Part shown: one piece after another, positions 46,300 through 63,115 of the stretch
How positions within the stretch are numbered: position 1 is the first letter of the stretch
Layout: each line of letters begins with the position of its first letter
Assembly: GCA_029204225.1 (NCBI GenBank)
Contig: MU832068.1
Span: 1 to 64,000 of the forward strand
Direction of reading: 5' to 3'
Source of the DNA: Diphasiastrum complanatum
Lineage: Eukaryota > Streptophyta > Lycopodiopsida > Lycopodiales > Lycopodiaceae
Length of the DNA: 64,000 bases
The notes under the pieces: generated by a model
What the model was told of the DNA's origin: nothing
Database searches by the model: none
What the model saw: only the letters and a program-made list of their open reading frames with translations
Position numbers and translations under genes: made by a program

Positions 46300-47548
46300 T
46301 AACCTTGCACTTCATATGGTGATAGCAATGGTGACTTTGTTTGGAAGGACTCTACATCAGATGGACATCAAGTCCACTTTTCTAAATGGTATACTTGAAG
46401 ACGAAGTTTACATGCAACAACTGAGTGGCTTTGTGTGAGGCATGGAAAACAAGGTATGCAAACTAAAGAAAGCCCTATATGGATTGAAACAAGCACCTCG
46501 TGCTTGCTATAATGACTTTGATGAGTACCTCTATCTAGAGGACTGGTACATACATCCTTAGATTCTAATCTTTACTACTTTGCATGTGATTCTAGCATCA
46601 CCCTGATCATATTGTATGTAGATGATCTCACTATCACCAGAAAGACCTATCTTCTAGTTTTGAAATAATTGATCTTGGTCAAATGCACTATTGTTTAAGA
46701 TTAGAAATTTGGAAAAGACATGATGGCATTGCACTCACGCAAACTAAGTATGTAAGGAGATTTTGGAGCGTTTCAAAATGTGCGATAGCAAGCCAGTTTC
46801 TACACCTGTGGAGGTCGATAAGAAGCTATCTCTTGAGGATGAGAGTAAGTTGCTAGATGCTATATTGTTTCGCCAATTGGTTGGTTGCCTTACCTTACCA
46901 CTACTCATCATTACATAAGTTATGCTATTAGTTGTGTGAGTCAATTTATGGCTACGCCTAGAGAGACACATTGGAAGATCGCGAAGAGAATTCTTCACTA
47001 TGTGAGAGGTACAACTACTTATGGTCTTATGTATGATACAGGGCGGTCTAACTTGCCAATATTATAGGGCTATGTTGATTTAGATTGGGCAAGCTGTCTT
47101 GATGATAGGAAATCCACCACAAATTATATCTTTTACCTTGGTAATGGTGTTTTTTCTTGGTCAAGTAAGAAACAAGACACAATTACCTTATCTATAACAA
47201 AAGCTGAATACAAAGCGTTATGCTCAGTTACATAGAAAGCAATATGGTTGAGAAGAATGTTAGAAGATATTGGCATTCCACAAGTTAAGCCCACAACAAT
47301 CAGGTGTGACAGCAGCTAGAGGGCCATCCAGCTAGTGAGAAATCTTGTATTTCATGCACCCATGAAGCTCGTAGAAATTAAGTATCATTTCATTAGAGAG
47401 AAGCTGCTATCTAGTGAAATAGGTGTGGTGCATTGCAGGACAGAAGACCGAACAGATAACCAGCCAGCATACATATTCACTAAGCCACTAACTGTTCATA
47501 AATTTGAGCTTTTTAGAGAAAATCTATCTGTATGTAAGATAAACTAGG
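46300..47548 (+). pseudogene. Degenerate copia reverse transcriptase-RNase H
   Basis: Pieces in several frames: TLHQMDIKSTFLNG, VCKLKKALYGLKQAPRACYN, a broken YVDD region near 46615, ALTQTKYV, SQFMATPRETHWKIAKRILH and YVRGTTTYGL at 46930-47030, and KYHFIREKLL before FTKPLT at the end. Many stops and frameshifts. It ends just before a polypurine tract and LTR. Confidence 0.85.
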
Positions 47549-47550
47549 AC

Positions 47551-47765
47551 TTAAGGGAGAGTGTCAGAATTGATAACACTTCACCAGTACTGTCGTTTAT
47601 AGCAGTTGCGTTGCTTTTATTTTTACAATACCTGTCAGTAAGTGGCTGATGAGTCAGGACACATGTCCCGCAATGGGGACCAAACTGCCATGCAACGGTA
47701 CCCCCCAAAAACTTAGATTGTATATATGTACTCTACTTTCTTTTTTGTGAATAACACTTGCAGAC
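47551..47765 (+). mobile_element. Polypurine tract and short 3' LTR (right end approximate)
   Basis: TTAAGGGAGAG (47551-47561) precedes TGTCAGAATTGA. A TATA-like TATATATG lies at about 47720. The likely end is CTTGCAGACA near 47765, giving an LTR of about 204 bp, in the size range of short-LTR copia lineages. The end is inferred only from sequence style. Confidence 0.5.
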
Positions 47766-50564
47766 AAACTTCTTGGGTGGTGTGTGCTCTTTCCTTTTAA
47801 TTTTGTTGAAGCTGAGGTGATGGTTAGGCTGTGATGGCTGCTTTCTTAACTGTTAGAAAGATCCTTATCAACTTCAACAAACCTAAAAGAAAAAACCTCA
47901 TGCATGTAGTTACATAAGGTAAATTCGATGTATGAGCTAGATCTCCCACCTTACAATCTAATAAAAAGAGTGTAAATTCATGAAATGTTTTCCACTTAAG
48001 GTTCTATTTAGTATGGAATATATGTGAAGTTGTAATTGTTGAAATATAATGCCTATTTTACCCCTAGTGGCTCTAGATACTTACATGGCTTAATGTTATA
48101 CGTTTGTTATGGGAGCAATTTAATTGTAAATACATTATACGGTCTTTCTTTGTGAGTTAAATAAGTGCAAGTTGGGTTCAAGTGGCTAAGTGTGCATGCC
48201 ATATGGCATAAGTTCGTGATGACATGGATAGAACATTATTAGAAAATTTGGCTAAGAAGCGCTAGCATTGTCAATAGTTATCATTTTATGCTATTAAGAG
48301 TGGGTGTTTTCAAAGCTCAAAACTTAAGTATAATGCATTCCAATTTGATCCTCCTTGGTAAAGTTAGGGCTATCTTTAAAATATTAGCTAGGGACCTCAC
48401 AATCATTGTTCCTAATGGTGTAGACTTTGATATCACTTTTACTGTGTACTATTTGTACATTTAAAAAATTGGAACGTCAATTAGCTATTTGTTGCAAAAA
48501 CAAAAGAAAATTGCAAGAATTTGGTTTATGATTACTTAATTAATGAAAAGTTGTATAGATGTTCATAATTGATTTGCAAGCTAATCATGGCATGTTCTCA
48601 ATTGGCAATGATTGGCCAATATATTACATGGCAAAGGCATAGCTTCAATTTTTTTAATGCAATTTGCAACATAGAAATAATTTGCGTACTTGATTCTACT
48701 ACTGACATGATTAGAGTCCATAAATTCTCATGCTAAATATTTCATGTTGTAGAAATTCTCTATGTTATGTATTTAAAATATTTCTAAGATTTGAAAGCCT
48801 TGAGAGTAAGGCAAAAGTAATGAGGTCAAAATAACATATTAAAGGAAATTCATCCACAAATAGTTAAATTGTTTGTAAAGAGCAATACATTTTCTCAATG
48901 GAAGCAAACTTTACATATATCTAAAGAAAGAGATGCTAAAATAGTTTATCCTTTAACAGTGTTTAGTTACATGTTTCGATGACTTCAGTAATCATTATGT
49001 CATGTGAGATCTTCATATAGATAACGTCATCATTTATCCTATCCATCGTAGAATAGTTGATCCACAACTATGGCTCTACATATATATATCTTACTTTGCA
49101 AACATTTCACTTCTAACTAACTTTCAACCGTGCAACTATTATAAGAGCTTTGTAAACATGAAATATTTTTTCAGCTTATCTAAGTTTTGGATTGGACAAC
49201 AATTTATTTATGACATGAAACATTAGGAAGGCATGGTGGCTTGCCACAGTAAAAAATAATCTAACTTAGACACATGTTCTTGAAAATTTCCAAGATATTA
49301 CTTGTTGGATGATTAGTATACCCCATGCCCTTGACTTATATCTAAAAAAATTCAACTTTTCAATTACTATATTATAACTTAGCATCAATGTTATTTTATT
49401 AGTTAACAATAATATTGCACTTGTCATCATATTAGGCATTATTGCCATCAAGATGCACAAATCCAATTGAATTTAAGTATTCACCTAATTGACATGTAAT
49501 TGATTGTGTGTCCATTGAGATGATGATGTAGACTTGTTATACCCACAATGATCAAATGAATGTTAAATTTACATAAGGATGTCCATTGTGCAATAGATTG
49601 TATGCATATAAAAAACAAAAACCAATAAGCATAGTAAGAATGATAAATCTTAAGGCATTCATTGTGCTATATTATTTTGTTTTGTATATATGATTACTAG
49701 CTTCATATTGGACTTTTCAATGAAGGTATCAAGGCCAATAAATTTTTATAATGATTTTGAAAAATTGGTAATAAAAGATTTGAGTTTTCTCAATATATTA
49801 AAATAAATGTGTTAGTATGTGGTCAAATGTATAAGTCAAGTATGTTTTAAAAGGTTTGATATATTTCTCTAGCTATTTTGATATCGATGGCAAATTTTAA
49901 TGTCTTTCATTCTTCTCCTCTAAGAAAAAAAGAAAAATATTATTTTAAAATTAATATAACTTAAATATCCTCAAAGACATTGTCGATTTGCATTGATGTT
50001 TTATTGACATGTTTGAGTGGCACATTATGCCAGAACAACCATTACCTTCCATGATTTTTTAAATGAAACATGGCACTCTAATGTAGGTTTTTGATAAAAT
50101 TGAGAATTGAAATTACCTATTAGACACTCAAATAGTTACAAAATCGATGATAACACATTTGATAGAGTCTTTGTAACTACATTATGTAGAGTCAAGTGTA
50201 TGGAAACTTTTGAGTATTTTGCACTTCATAAATCAACATGCACATCTAGTTATTGGATGTATTTTTTTTTTTTTGAATGGTAAAATCTAAATTCAAAATA
50301 GACATGTGATTTATCTTTAACAATGATGGATATCACCACAGAGAATGAGAGATAAATCAATCATGAGATACAACCATTACTTAGATATTCTTGTTACTTT
50401 ATTATTGATTGCATTGATGATCTAGAGATCTATGTCAAGTCGATTGACCACATTTATCACCCAGATTTTGCTAATTGTTTCTCGAACTGCTTCACTTTGT
50501 AGGAAGAATCATTTTATCTCTCAACCAACATAATTTTCTAGAGCATGCATAATCATCAACAAGC
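47766..50564. other. AT-rich intergenic DNA, nothing recognised
   Basis: No frame above about 66 codons and no domain or structured repeat visible by eye. Confidence 0.5.
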
Positions 50565-51020
50565 TCCCAAAAAATTAGGCTAGGGTTGCAAATTAGGGCA
50601 AGAGAGCCAAGTTGACTTCCTTATTACATGCTGGAAATCCACCTAACTTCACAAAGGAAGTCACTTTTGCTATTTATTCCAAGCTCCCATAGTGAGAAGA
50701 TAGAATATTTTTGGAGCTCATTCGCAATCTCAAGCTACTCCACTATGTACATTGAGTTTTTGTGATCCAAATGCAACCAAATCAATTTCTACTTCATTCT
50801 CAGTCTACAGGCTGTACAATAGGCTGTGTCTTGCAAGTGTGGGCTTGTATTTCAATGTTGATCAATGCTTTTGATTGTTAATGCTTGTTGTTTGTCAAAT
50901 TGCCAATCTAGACCAACTTTTTTGTGTCTAGTTTTTTGATAGATTGTTAAGCAAGCATCCAATCACTCTTGTGGATCTTTTGTAGATCCATTTATGGTCC
51001 TAAAGTATAGTACTTTCACA
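50565..51020 (+). mobile_element. LTR fragment of the TR-GAG-like family
   Basis: In this orientation GACTTCCTTATTACATGCTG, GAAATCCACCTAACTTC, GTACATTGAGTTTTTGTGATC, TTTTTGTGTCTAGTTTTTTG and TAGTACTTTCACA follow the reverse complement of 25970-25625 in order. Its 3' end is intact; the 5' part is missing. It also keeps the CTCCCATAGTGAGAAGATAG stretch found at 29680-29710 but deleted from the LTR at 25625. Confidence 0.75.
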
Positions 51021-53389
51021 CCAAGGAGTCTTTGATAGAATCTCATCTAATCTTCATTTCATGTGAGGGAGTGTAAGAAATGTGACTAGAAGTCTAAAGA
51101 GAGGGCTAGAAGTCAAATTTGAGGCTATATTTTGGATCTTTTTGGATCTTAAACTTTCACATCAACATGGCTATAAATTATTTCAAATAAATTTATGTAA
51201 ACATCTAAATTGGCAATTTGAACTAGAAAGAGACATCAAGATCGAGCCTGAAGTTCAAAGAATTGAGAATCTATGTTATCTTTTATTTATAAAGTAGCAT
51301 TTTATCTGTAATATATAAGATATTGTATCCCATAGATATCAATTTGTAATATCACTATGGTATGAATCCAAATATGTAGCAAAATAGATAAGGCAGCCGG
51401 GACCACCATATTTATGTTAAATGAATCAAATTTAAAATAAGTAAAAAGTTCTTTCAAATGTTCTCTATTCACATATAATAAACTTACATGGTAGATGTTG
51501 TTGAGACTTTTTTTAATTGAAATGATTTGAGAGGGAGGAAGGTCTGATGGGCTGAGTTGAAGCAAAAATTTGAATTCAAATTTTGGTATATTAAAAGAGT
51601 TGTGAATGAATTGTAGATGCTCTTAGGTATATATGTGAAGTTAATAATTTTTTTCTCAATATGAGCCCTACATATATCTATCTTTGTTAAGGGGTGGATC
51701 TTTGTGAGAAAGATCCATATTTTGGTTCTATTTGGCAAAGGGTAATAATTGGAGCGCGTAGTGTTGTTGATAAAACAATGGAGGTATGTTAAGGGCATAT
51801 GCCTTGCATAAGCTATCACAATGAGATATCAACCTTCCATTGATCGAATTTTTTTATAATAGCAATAAGCATTCAAAGAATGGCTATAGTTCATTAATTA
51901 TCCTTATGTATGGATTTCAACCATATTCACTATCAATGTTGAATTTAAAAAAAATTATGTTAAAAAAGAAGTTAATTTCTTGCATGATATGCAAGAAGTG
52001 TTGCAGTTAGCATGTGAAAACATTTTGTGTGAACAAGCCAAATATTATGCTAACTCTTTGATCATTTAACATTGGACAATGAAATCTTTATTTCAGAAAA
52101 ATATCTTAATGTTTTACATATAGAAAAACATTATAAACTACTGACATATTCTAGTGGACAATATAAATTCTAATCATGAAAAATGGATCTTTAGCTTATT
52201 AGTTATATCTTCTCCATGGTGCTAGAGAACATCCAGTATGTCATGTGAGTCTAGTAAAACTCACCTTACATGAAGGAGACTCTTTAGCATTGGAAGATCA
52301 TTTCCCAAGGATATTTCTTAGAGAATTCTTCTAGACCTTGAGAAGATTTTGGATACTCATTAAAAGCAATTGAGAAATCACCTACTAACTGAACTTAAGG
52401 TTTATTGGACATGATGGTCTAGTGGTGTGATTCTTTTGAACAAGCTAACTTGCTAAGAAATAATTTTTTCTCATTTTTTCATTTTGGGGTTAAGATTGAA
52501 ATAGACGGAGAAAGATGTTATTTTCCTAGATGTGTGTAGTTGGTTGTTTGGCTAAGGTATTCTCTAATGCAAGTGTGGACGATATCTATATTAGGTTCTC
52601 TAGCTATGCATGGAAGTGAATGAGCATGAAAAAAAAATTTACATGTCTTATGGGAACTAGTATTTGAGAGAGTATATCTATACCCTCATACTTCTCTATA
52701 GAACATCTTTTTTTGTATCAATAGTTGATCGATTGTTCTATGCTCTAGCCATTGTAGTATCTATTGATAGATATTGGCTTAGGAGTGTCTAGTCATTCAT
52801 TATATGTTGGTTGAGTGGTCAGGAGAAACTAGTTACGATGAGCAAATTAGTTGGCATGATTTGTTGTGTTTAATTTAATTGATTACACTATGAAAAAAAA
52901 TTGAATAATGATGAGTTAGAATTAAGCTTTACAATATCCAAAAAATATTTGCCAATTTTTCATTTTCAAATAACCAATTTACAATGCTTATAGGACTATG
53001 AAGTTGACGTGTGGTCATATCAATTCTTCAGTACTTGCAAATTCAAATTCTCACATAAATAAGCTCATCTTTGGTAGTCCCATATCTAAATTCGAGTAAA
53101 ATGATAAAAAACTTGTTCAATGGGCCCACTGGCAACCACTAGCACCAAGCATCCCATGAAGGCAAAAAGAAAAAAGAGAGAATGTAAGAAAATGTGATAC
53201 AATGCATTATTATGGACAACCAGTCATTGTCCTTAGTTGAACTCACTGTCCTTCAAAAATGTGCAAAAAGTGTATTTAGGAGGATGTGATATTAGGAGCA
53301 GTCACATAAGTCATTGTCCTTAGGTAAAGTCACTACCTTTTGGAAATGATGTAATTCTATACAAAATAATAAAATCCAATGCTCCCTCT
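51021..53389. other. AT-rich DNA, no gene
   Basis: Only short, low-complexity frames. 53180-53380 has two copies of a GTCATTGTCCTTAG motif and may be LTR sequence of the fragment that follows. Confidence 0.4.
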
Positions 53390-53700
53390 TGAGATCACTT
53401 CATGTACTTATTGAAAATTTAAAAATGAAAATCATTACTTATGATCAAAGGTTTAGTAAAAGTATTAGTTGTACCACTTGATCTATGTAGTTGTATAATA
53501 TTGCAATTTGTTTGGCATGAAATGTTTCATTGACAAAAGAATTCTCCAAGGGCTCTCTCAATCCCAAACCATGGAATGAATGGCCAAAAGGTGCAAACCT
53601 TCTCCTTGTAAGCACCCCCTTTACTCTGCTACCTTCTCCCTTGATATTCATGCTCACGAGGTGCACAAGCCACTCTACTGACTCCATAAGGCCCATCAAG
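53390..53700 (-). pseudogene. Possible copia RNase H end fragment
   Basis: The minus strand gives FHAKQIAILYNYIDQVVQLI, resembling the HxKxKHIEIxYHFIRD stretch near the end of copia RNase H, and a purine tract (CAAGAGGGAG) at 53381-53390 in the right place. The N-terminal part (53699-53560) is unrelated. Weak evidence. Confidence 0.3.
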
Positions 53701-54692
53701 TCAAGTATAACAAATACCCATTAATGGTAACTACCAATGAACAAGAAGACTTTTTCAACCGTTCTTAGGGCTTCCCTAACCCATGGTAGAGATTAATTCA
53801 GTCCATAAGTAGGGGCATAATTCTAACCTTGGTGGGCAAGCCCGTAAACAAGTTATCAACTACCTCACTAACATCCATTATCTCTTGAATTTACAGTAAA
53901 GCAAGTTTGGTGAAATGTTTGGTTGTTATGCAATGTTATGAGCCTATTTTGTCCATTTTAGGATGTTTGATGTGCACTTTATTCTACCATCAGCATTTGC
54001 ATTTGCATTTAGACATGTGGCCCCTCGCAATACATTTCCACAAAGAGTGGTATATATGATTTGAACCTCCTGTTTTTATTAATAAAAGCTGGGGAAACCC
54101 ATCGGAGTACAAAGGAATGCATGTAGAAAGTGTAAAGGTCATAAGGCGAATTGAGATACTGTACATCAACTATAACAAAGCAACAATCTCACAGAGTAGC
54201 TATAAAAGGCCTAATGCTTGATGTAAGTCGCTAGCTAAGATAGTTGGAAGTTTAGGTAGTGCAGGAAGCTATGAAGCAGTCGCTCCTGCAACTACGGCAT
54301 GTCGAAGTATTGCAAGTGCCTGAGTGAGTTGTAAAGAGCAAAAGGAATAAAGTCTTCTCCAGGAGTGCGATGTGAATAATCTCGCTCTTTATCTTGAGCC
54401 GCATGAGAAGCAACGACACCTTGAGTAGTTGAAGCACGACGAAGGAGGTCTGGCCGCGAAGGATCAGCAGCAACAACAACATCCCCAAGCGTGTGAATCC
54501 TCTCGCGCGAAAGAACGAGATCAGCTCGATGCCGAGACGACTCTGAATCAGAAACATGCAATATGTGGGTTTGCACCCGGAATTTGGAATAGAGAGAAAT
54601 GTATGATTGGAATTTGTGACAAGAGAAGTACTTAATTGAGATGAAAGGGTACATCCTTTGCATCAATTGCTCCTTAATAAGATCAATTGCTT
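53701..54692. other. No recognised gene
   Basis: Two overlapping frames at 54252-54666 have no family features. The sequence otherwise appears unique. Confidence 0.35.
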
Positions 54693-54700
54693 ATTAAGAA

Positions 54701-55481
54701 CATAGTTGCAGCGAATCTTGATTCGCTGGGTCTGCGATTCGCGGGTCACGATTCGCGACCAAGAATCGCAAAAAAAAAAAAAAAAAAAAATTGGAAAAAT
54801 AGCTTATTACTGAAATTCTTTTAGGGGATCAATGGTCAAACCAGCGTTTTGCCTCTCATAAGTGCAGTAGATGAGGCACAAACAGATCTTATTTTCAGTA
54901 GCTATTCGATTGTCATTTGCTCTGGTTTTCAGTAAATGTTAATGCTACAGTTTGGACTATCAACTGTATGGATGATGATCACTTTTGCAATTGGTTCACT
55001 GGAGATGTGAGTGCAATGTACATACAGTTGGGGGCATAAATATTGGGCCCTTCTCGGCGTGCATTTGGACCCCATTTTTATCTACAGGGGGGCGGTGGCA
55101 TTTTTATCTACAGTGTCTATATAGCAAGAAGCTCTAGGGGGTTCGGGGGACAGTAGCCCCCCGGGAAACGGGGGGTTCGGGGGGCAGTAGCCCCCTGGTG
55201 GGGGGTTTGGGGGGCAACACCCCCCAACGGTAAGGGCTCTTCATGATTTGGCCTTCCAACTCCCCGAGTGAAAACACACTTTTTGGTGTTTCGCACCCGA
55301 AACAGTCGGCAAACTACACAATCATAATCCCCTCGATCAGAGCTTTCATCTGATACCCATATTGCCTAAAAAAATTTCAAAAAAAAAAAAAAAATTGATT
55401 CTACACGATTCTGGGAAAATCCCGAATCGCGATTCAGAATCGCGATCAGAATCGCGATTCGGGAATCACGCTGCAACTATG
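54701..55481. mobile_element. Non-autonomous hAT-like transposon (781 bp)
   Basis: Perfect 13-bp terminal inverted repeats CATAGTTGCAGCG...CGCTGCAACTATG are flanked by an exact 8-bp duplication ATTAAGAA (54693-54700 and 55482-55489), the hallmark of hAT transposition. Subterminal GAATCGCGATTC-type repeats occur at both ends (54710-54770 and 55420-55470), as expected for transposase binding. Both ends also carry A-tracts. No transposase is encoded. The centre holds a G-rich triplicated motif. Confidence 0.85.
55136..55226. repeat. Three ~30-bp G-rich repeats with hairpin and G-quadruplex potential
   Basis: Variants of GGGGGTTCGGGGGCAGTAGC followed by CCCC occur three times. Each holds two runs of 5-6 G and a GGGGG-CAGTAG-CCCCC stem-loop. 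They lie inside the hAT-like element. Confidence 0.8.
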
Positions 55482-55586
55482 ATTAAGAATAGCTATTCCC
55501 CATCTATTGTAAAGCAATGCTCTCCTCCTTATGGAGAATCATTGTGGATTGACTGATCAATCCACAATCAATGAGCGTTTCCAAGT

Positions 55587-59208
<3,622 letters not shown>

Positions 59209-59374
59209 TTTATTAACATCTTTTCCATGCCAAAAGGCATATAAGATGAACAAGTACATCAAAATGGATGGCACCAAGACAGAGCAATGTCATCAAAACA
59301 ACAGAACCAAAAACCAAACTAATAAGAAGAGAAAAAAATATCTCTTCAATGCTCTAATTCTCATAGATTGGCTA

Positions 59375-59460
59375 AGCTTACCAACACTATAACTTAGATC
59401 AGGTATAGATAGATTAGGGAGCCTATAAGCCTTCTATATAGGGTGATGTCAACCAACTTT
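59375..59460 (-). pseudogene. Copia RT fragment
   Basis: The minus strand VDITLYRRLIGSLIYL matches DITLYRKLIGSLIWL in the 42.8-44.4 kb element. Only this stretch survives, and it directly follows gag-protease sequence, showing a large internal deletion. Confidence 0.6.
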
Positions 59461-59470
59461 GGGAACATGC

Positions 59471-60314
59471 TTATTGCCTTCTAGGTGTCCACAAACATGA
59501 ATCGAACTTTTGAGAGGAAAAAGAGGATCCAATACTTAAGGGAATAGTTCTCACTCCATCTATTTTACATTCTTGATCACTTGTTGTTTGATTAGACTTT
59601 TTACAACCTACAAAAGGTTCAAGAGTTGAGAAGAAATCATTTTGGAATGTCATGTGGGAACTAGCCCCACTATCAATCCACCATGTGTCATTGAAGAAGC
59701 TCTTGCTTGATGATGTAGATGGCATCAATGATGAATCAACTTCATCCTTCCTCAAGGGTAAGGTTGCCTTGCTTGCTCTCACCTTGTGCATTCTTCTTTT
59801 TGTAGCACTCGAATGCAAAGTGCCCCTTCTTTCTACAAAAGAAGCACTTTTGTTTGGCCTTGTTCTTCTTTTCACCTTTAGGGCTTGATGCTGATCATCA
59901 CTCTTGGTCTCCTCATGTTGGATCTTCTTCTTGGACTTTGCCTTCCCTTTGCTTGAGAAGCTGGCCTTCTCATCTCCATCATGTAGCTTCAAGGAACCAA
60001 TCTTTTGTCTCACATTAAAGATCCTACTCTCCTCGGCCACAAGCGCATACTATGGAGCTTGTCAATAGAAGGCAAAGATGCTCTTTTGTTTGGCCTTGTT
60101 CTTCTTTTCACCTTTAGGGCTTGATGATGATCATCACTCTTGGTCTCCTCATGTTGGATCTTCTTCTTGGACTTTGCCTTCCCTTTGCTTGAGAAGCTGG
60201 CCTTCTCATCTCCATCATGTAGCTTCAAGGAACCAATCTTTTGTCTCACATTAAAGATCCTACTCTCCTCGGCCACAAGCGCATACTATGGAGCTTGTCA
60301 ATAGAAGGTAGAGA
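59471..60314 (-). pseudogene. Copia gag-protease fragment with a 236-bp tandem duplication
   Basis: The frame 60040-59471 holds a Lys-rich gag linker, a knuckle region with CFFC-like sequence destroyed by a frame change, and the protease motif TWWIDSGASSHMTF. 60079-60314 repeats 59843-60078 almost exactly (offset 236 bp; few differences), so the gag linker is present twice. The right copy is cut by the LTR starting at 60315. It is related to gag-protease of the TR-GAG-like element. Confidence 0.8.
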
Positions 60315-61515
60315 TGTTGGAGAAAGAGGGTGTGTCGTGCATGAGAAACTAAAATAGCTCAAAAACAAATGAACACAAAAAAGAAGAGAACTTGAAACTC
60401 GAACGAGAAACGAACTCGAACAGAAAGTGTTCGTGCGTAGTGGAATGAGCTATATTACTCTTTCCCCAAGCATGACTACGCCCATCAGAAACGAACAGAA
60501 CGTTAGTGATAAAAAAAAAATCACGGTCATTCTGAATACGTACCCAAACGTTAACAAGACATCAGAAGAATAATTTGTCACGAACAGCTAGACAAATTAT
60601 TTGTCGCGAATGATTTGCGAAGAGCTAGACTGAGCTCGACTGATAATCAGTCGCGAACGATTCACGAAAAGTAAGACTAAATATTAGTCATCAACAGCTA
60701 GACTAATAATAATTTGCTAAAAACATATTACCAGATTGACCAACAAGAGGGTCAAACAGAATGAAGAAAAGCATAACAATATCGACACAAATCTGAACGC
60801 AAAACAAAAGAACTATTATCAGATTAAGTATAGTAAAAAATACATGTCGATAATGCGGTAGAGCACAAGACAATAGCGGACAAAACCACATGCTCTACAA
60901 AGCTAATTCAATCTGTAAAAAGGAATGAACCTATTACTCACAATAAAGAATCAATGCACAAGGCATCCACTTCGTCTATCTCTGATAAGCTTTTGATGCT
61001 ATTATTTTACACACACACTTGTTCTTGATCTCTTAATCACTGAATACGCAAAATGGTATTCAATATATATACACAATGTTATAGGTGTGCAGATGAAGAA
61101 AGTACAAAGTGGATGTGCTGTCTGTGTAGGAGATCATGGGTGGCTGCTGTTGTTGTCAAATTCGTTAGCACAGTTGTATGGAATGAGCGTGAAAAGGGTC
61201 GTGACGTCAGCCTTCGTTGAAATGAACATTGGTGAAGATGTGAAAAATGCATCATTCTGACGAAATGCCTTAGGATTTGATTTACAAGGTGCCTTCGCTT
61301 TTCCTAGGGCACCTTTGGCATTTTGTAAGGTAGTTTCGCCTTTTTCACCTGTCACAAAACACGTGTAAAAACACAGTGTCATGTTTTTTGCCTTTTCTTT
61401 GCCTGTGAGAATTTACTTGTATTTATGCAGACAGTGGACAACATGAGTAAAAATGCAGCATGAATGGAGACAAATTAAAATAGGATTTAGGAGAGTAGAG
61501 GAGATAAATCCAACA
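60315..61515 (-). mobile_element. 3' LTR (1201 bp) of a second element A family copy
   Basis: TGTTGGA...TCCAACA ends, with the polypurine tract (minus AAGGGGGGGG) adjoining at 61516. Motif content is the same as the LTR at 17033-18116. The outer flank is AGAGA (60310-60314). Confidence 0.85.
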
Positions 61516-62812
61516 CCCCCCCCTTAATCTGGATCCGTGAATGCCTTGATCTTCAGACTAAGCAATGCACAAAATTTGTTGTGTGCATTAACACTTAATG
61601 CTTTCGTGAATATATCTGCAACCATGTCATGCGTTCTACAGTACGTTAAGCTTATCTCCTTGTTGAGAACCTTGTCCTTGATGTAGTGATATCTGATTTC
61701 AATGTGCTTACTCCTAGAGTGAAATCTAGGGTTGGTCGATAAGGCAATAACACTCTGATTATCACAGAATAAAATTGTAGGGCTGTACTAATACAGATTA
61801 ATGTCTGACAGTAAATTTCTCAACCAAAATGCTTCCTTAATAGATTGAGAAGTAGCAATATATTCTATTTGGTCTGGGGACATTGGTCCTTTGACAAATG
61901 TAGGCCTGGATCCATCGGTGAGTGAGCTAATTTACAATTCATTAGATTGTATCTGTTAAGAACATTGTGAAGATACCTTTGTTGAGTGATGTAATCAGTC
62001 ATCTCGCTCTGTCTCTGTGGATTTGAATGCCCAAACAGAAGTGAGCTTCACCCAGATCAGTCATGTCGAACTCTGAAAATAGCATCTGCTTAGAATCCTT
62101 GACCAAATTGAAGAGCAACGTATCATCCACATATAAGGTGATGATAATGAAGGATTGCTGCACTGACTTAGAATAGACGTTGCAATCAGTAGTGCTTGGT
62201 TTGAATCCTTGTTCGATGAGGAATGTGTTGATCCTCTGAAACCAAACTTTGGCAGACTGTTTCAGGCCGTAAGTGCTTTGTGGAGTTTACTTACATGATT
62301 CTTCATACCTTTCAGAACGTATCCTTCAGACTGGATCATGTAGATGTCTTCTTGTATAACTCCATTCAGATAGGTTTTTTGCACATCAAGTTGATGTACT
62401 TCGAGGTCAACAGCTACAGCATAAGACAAGAGCGTTCGAATCGACGTTGGGGATCTGAGTAAATCCTCGTGCTACCAGTCTTGCCTTCCTTTGATCAATT
62501 GCTCTAGTGGCATTGTATCTGATCTTGAACATCCATTTGTAATCAATGATATTGCAGGCAATAGGGGCTTTGACTAGTGACCACGTCTGGTTCTTGATCA
62601 GAGAGGAATACTCTCTATCCATAGCTTCTCTCCAGAGATCAGAGTCTGGTTGGTTGAGTGCCTCTTCGACTGTCGTCGTTTCCTATATCAAGAGACATGC
62701 AGACTCAGGAGTATACCTTGTGGGTTGTGTGCGCACTCGACTTGATCTTCTGGGAGGATTCGACTCATGAACCACTCCTAGGACTTGTTATTGGGTAGCA
62801 GCAATGTCTTCA
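61516..62812 (-). pseudogene. Copia RT-RNase H remnant, element A family
   Basis: The minus strand follows element A closely: ADIFTKAL region near 61600, RNase H and RT pieces with stops, and 62622-62407 MDREYSSLIKNQTWSLVKAP then KARLVARGFTQIPNVD. The RNase H STEAEY stretch near 61850 carries a stop. Homology ends at about 62812 in the linker; integrase, gag and the 5' LTR are absent. Confidence 0.85.
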
Positions 62813-63115
62813 TCCCATTTTTACTATTAACAAGTACAAGATATGTACTATTTAAAGGCTCTCCCTTCTCTCTTTCTCAAAATTTAGCCACAAGGCTACT
62901 CACTTAAATCTCACAAAACTCAAGAAATAAGATCTATAATGATCTTAAACTCAAAAAGACTTGGGAAATAAAATTTTGCACACACTATCCTCTTGGAAAA
63001 ATTTGACTTGACTCTTGGAAGTGCCTATGCCTCCCTATGGGATTTAGTACGGTTTTAGTCTCTCTCTCTAAAACTCAAAAAAGCATCATCCTCAAAGCTC
63101 ACTCTCAATGAATCA
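62813..63115 (-). other. LTR- or leader-like AT-rich sequence, no gene
   Basis: This is probably part of the minus-strand retroelement whose primer site is at 63810-63821, since the TRIM at 63116 interrupts it. No frame. Confidence 0.35.

Noticed and set aside
54252-54666. Overlapping 101- and 124-codon minus-strand frames
   Set aside because: No domain, different frames of the same DNA, and no conserved start context. Left as unassigned sequence.
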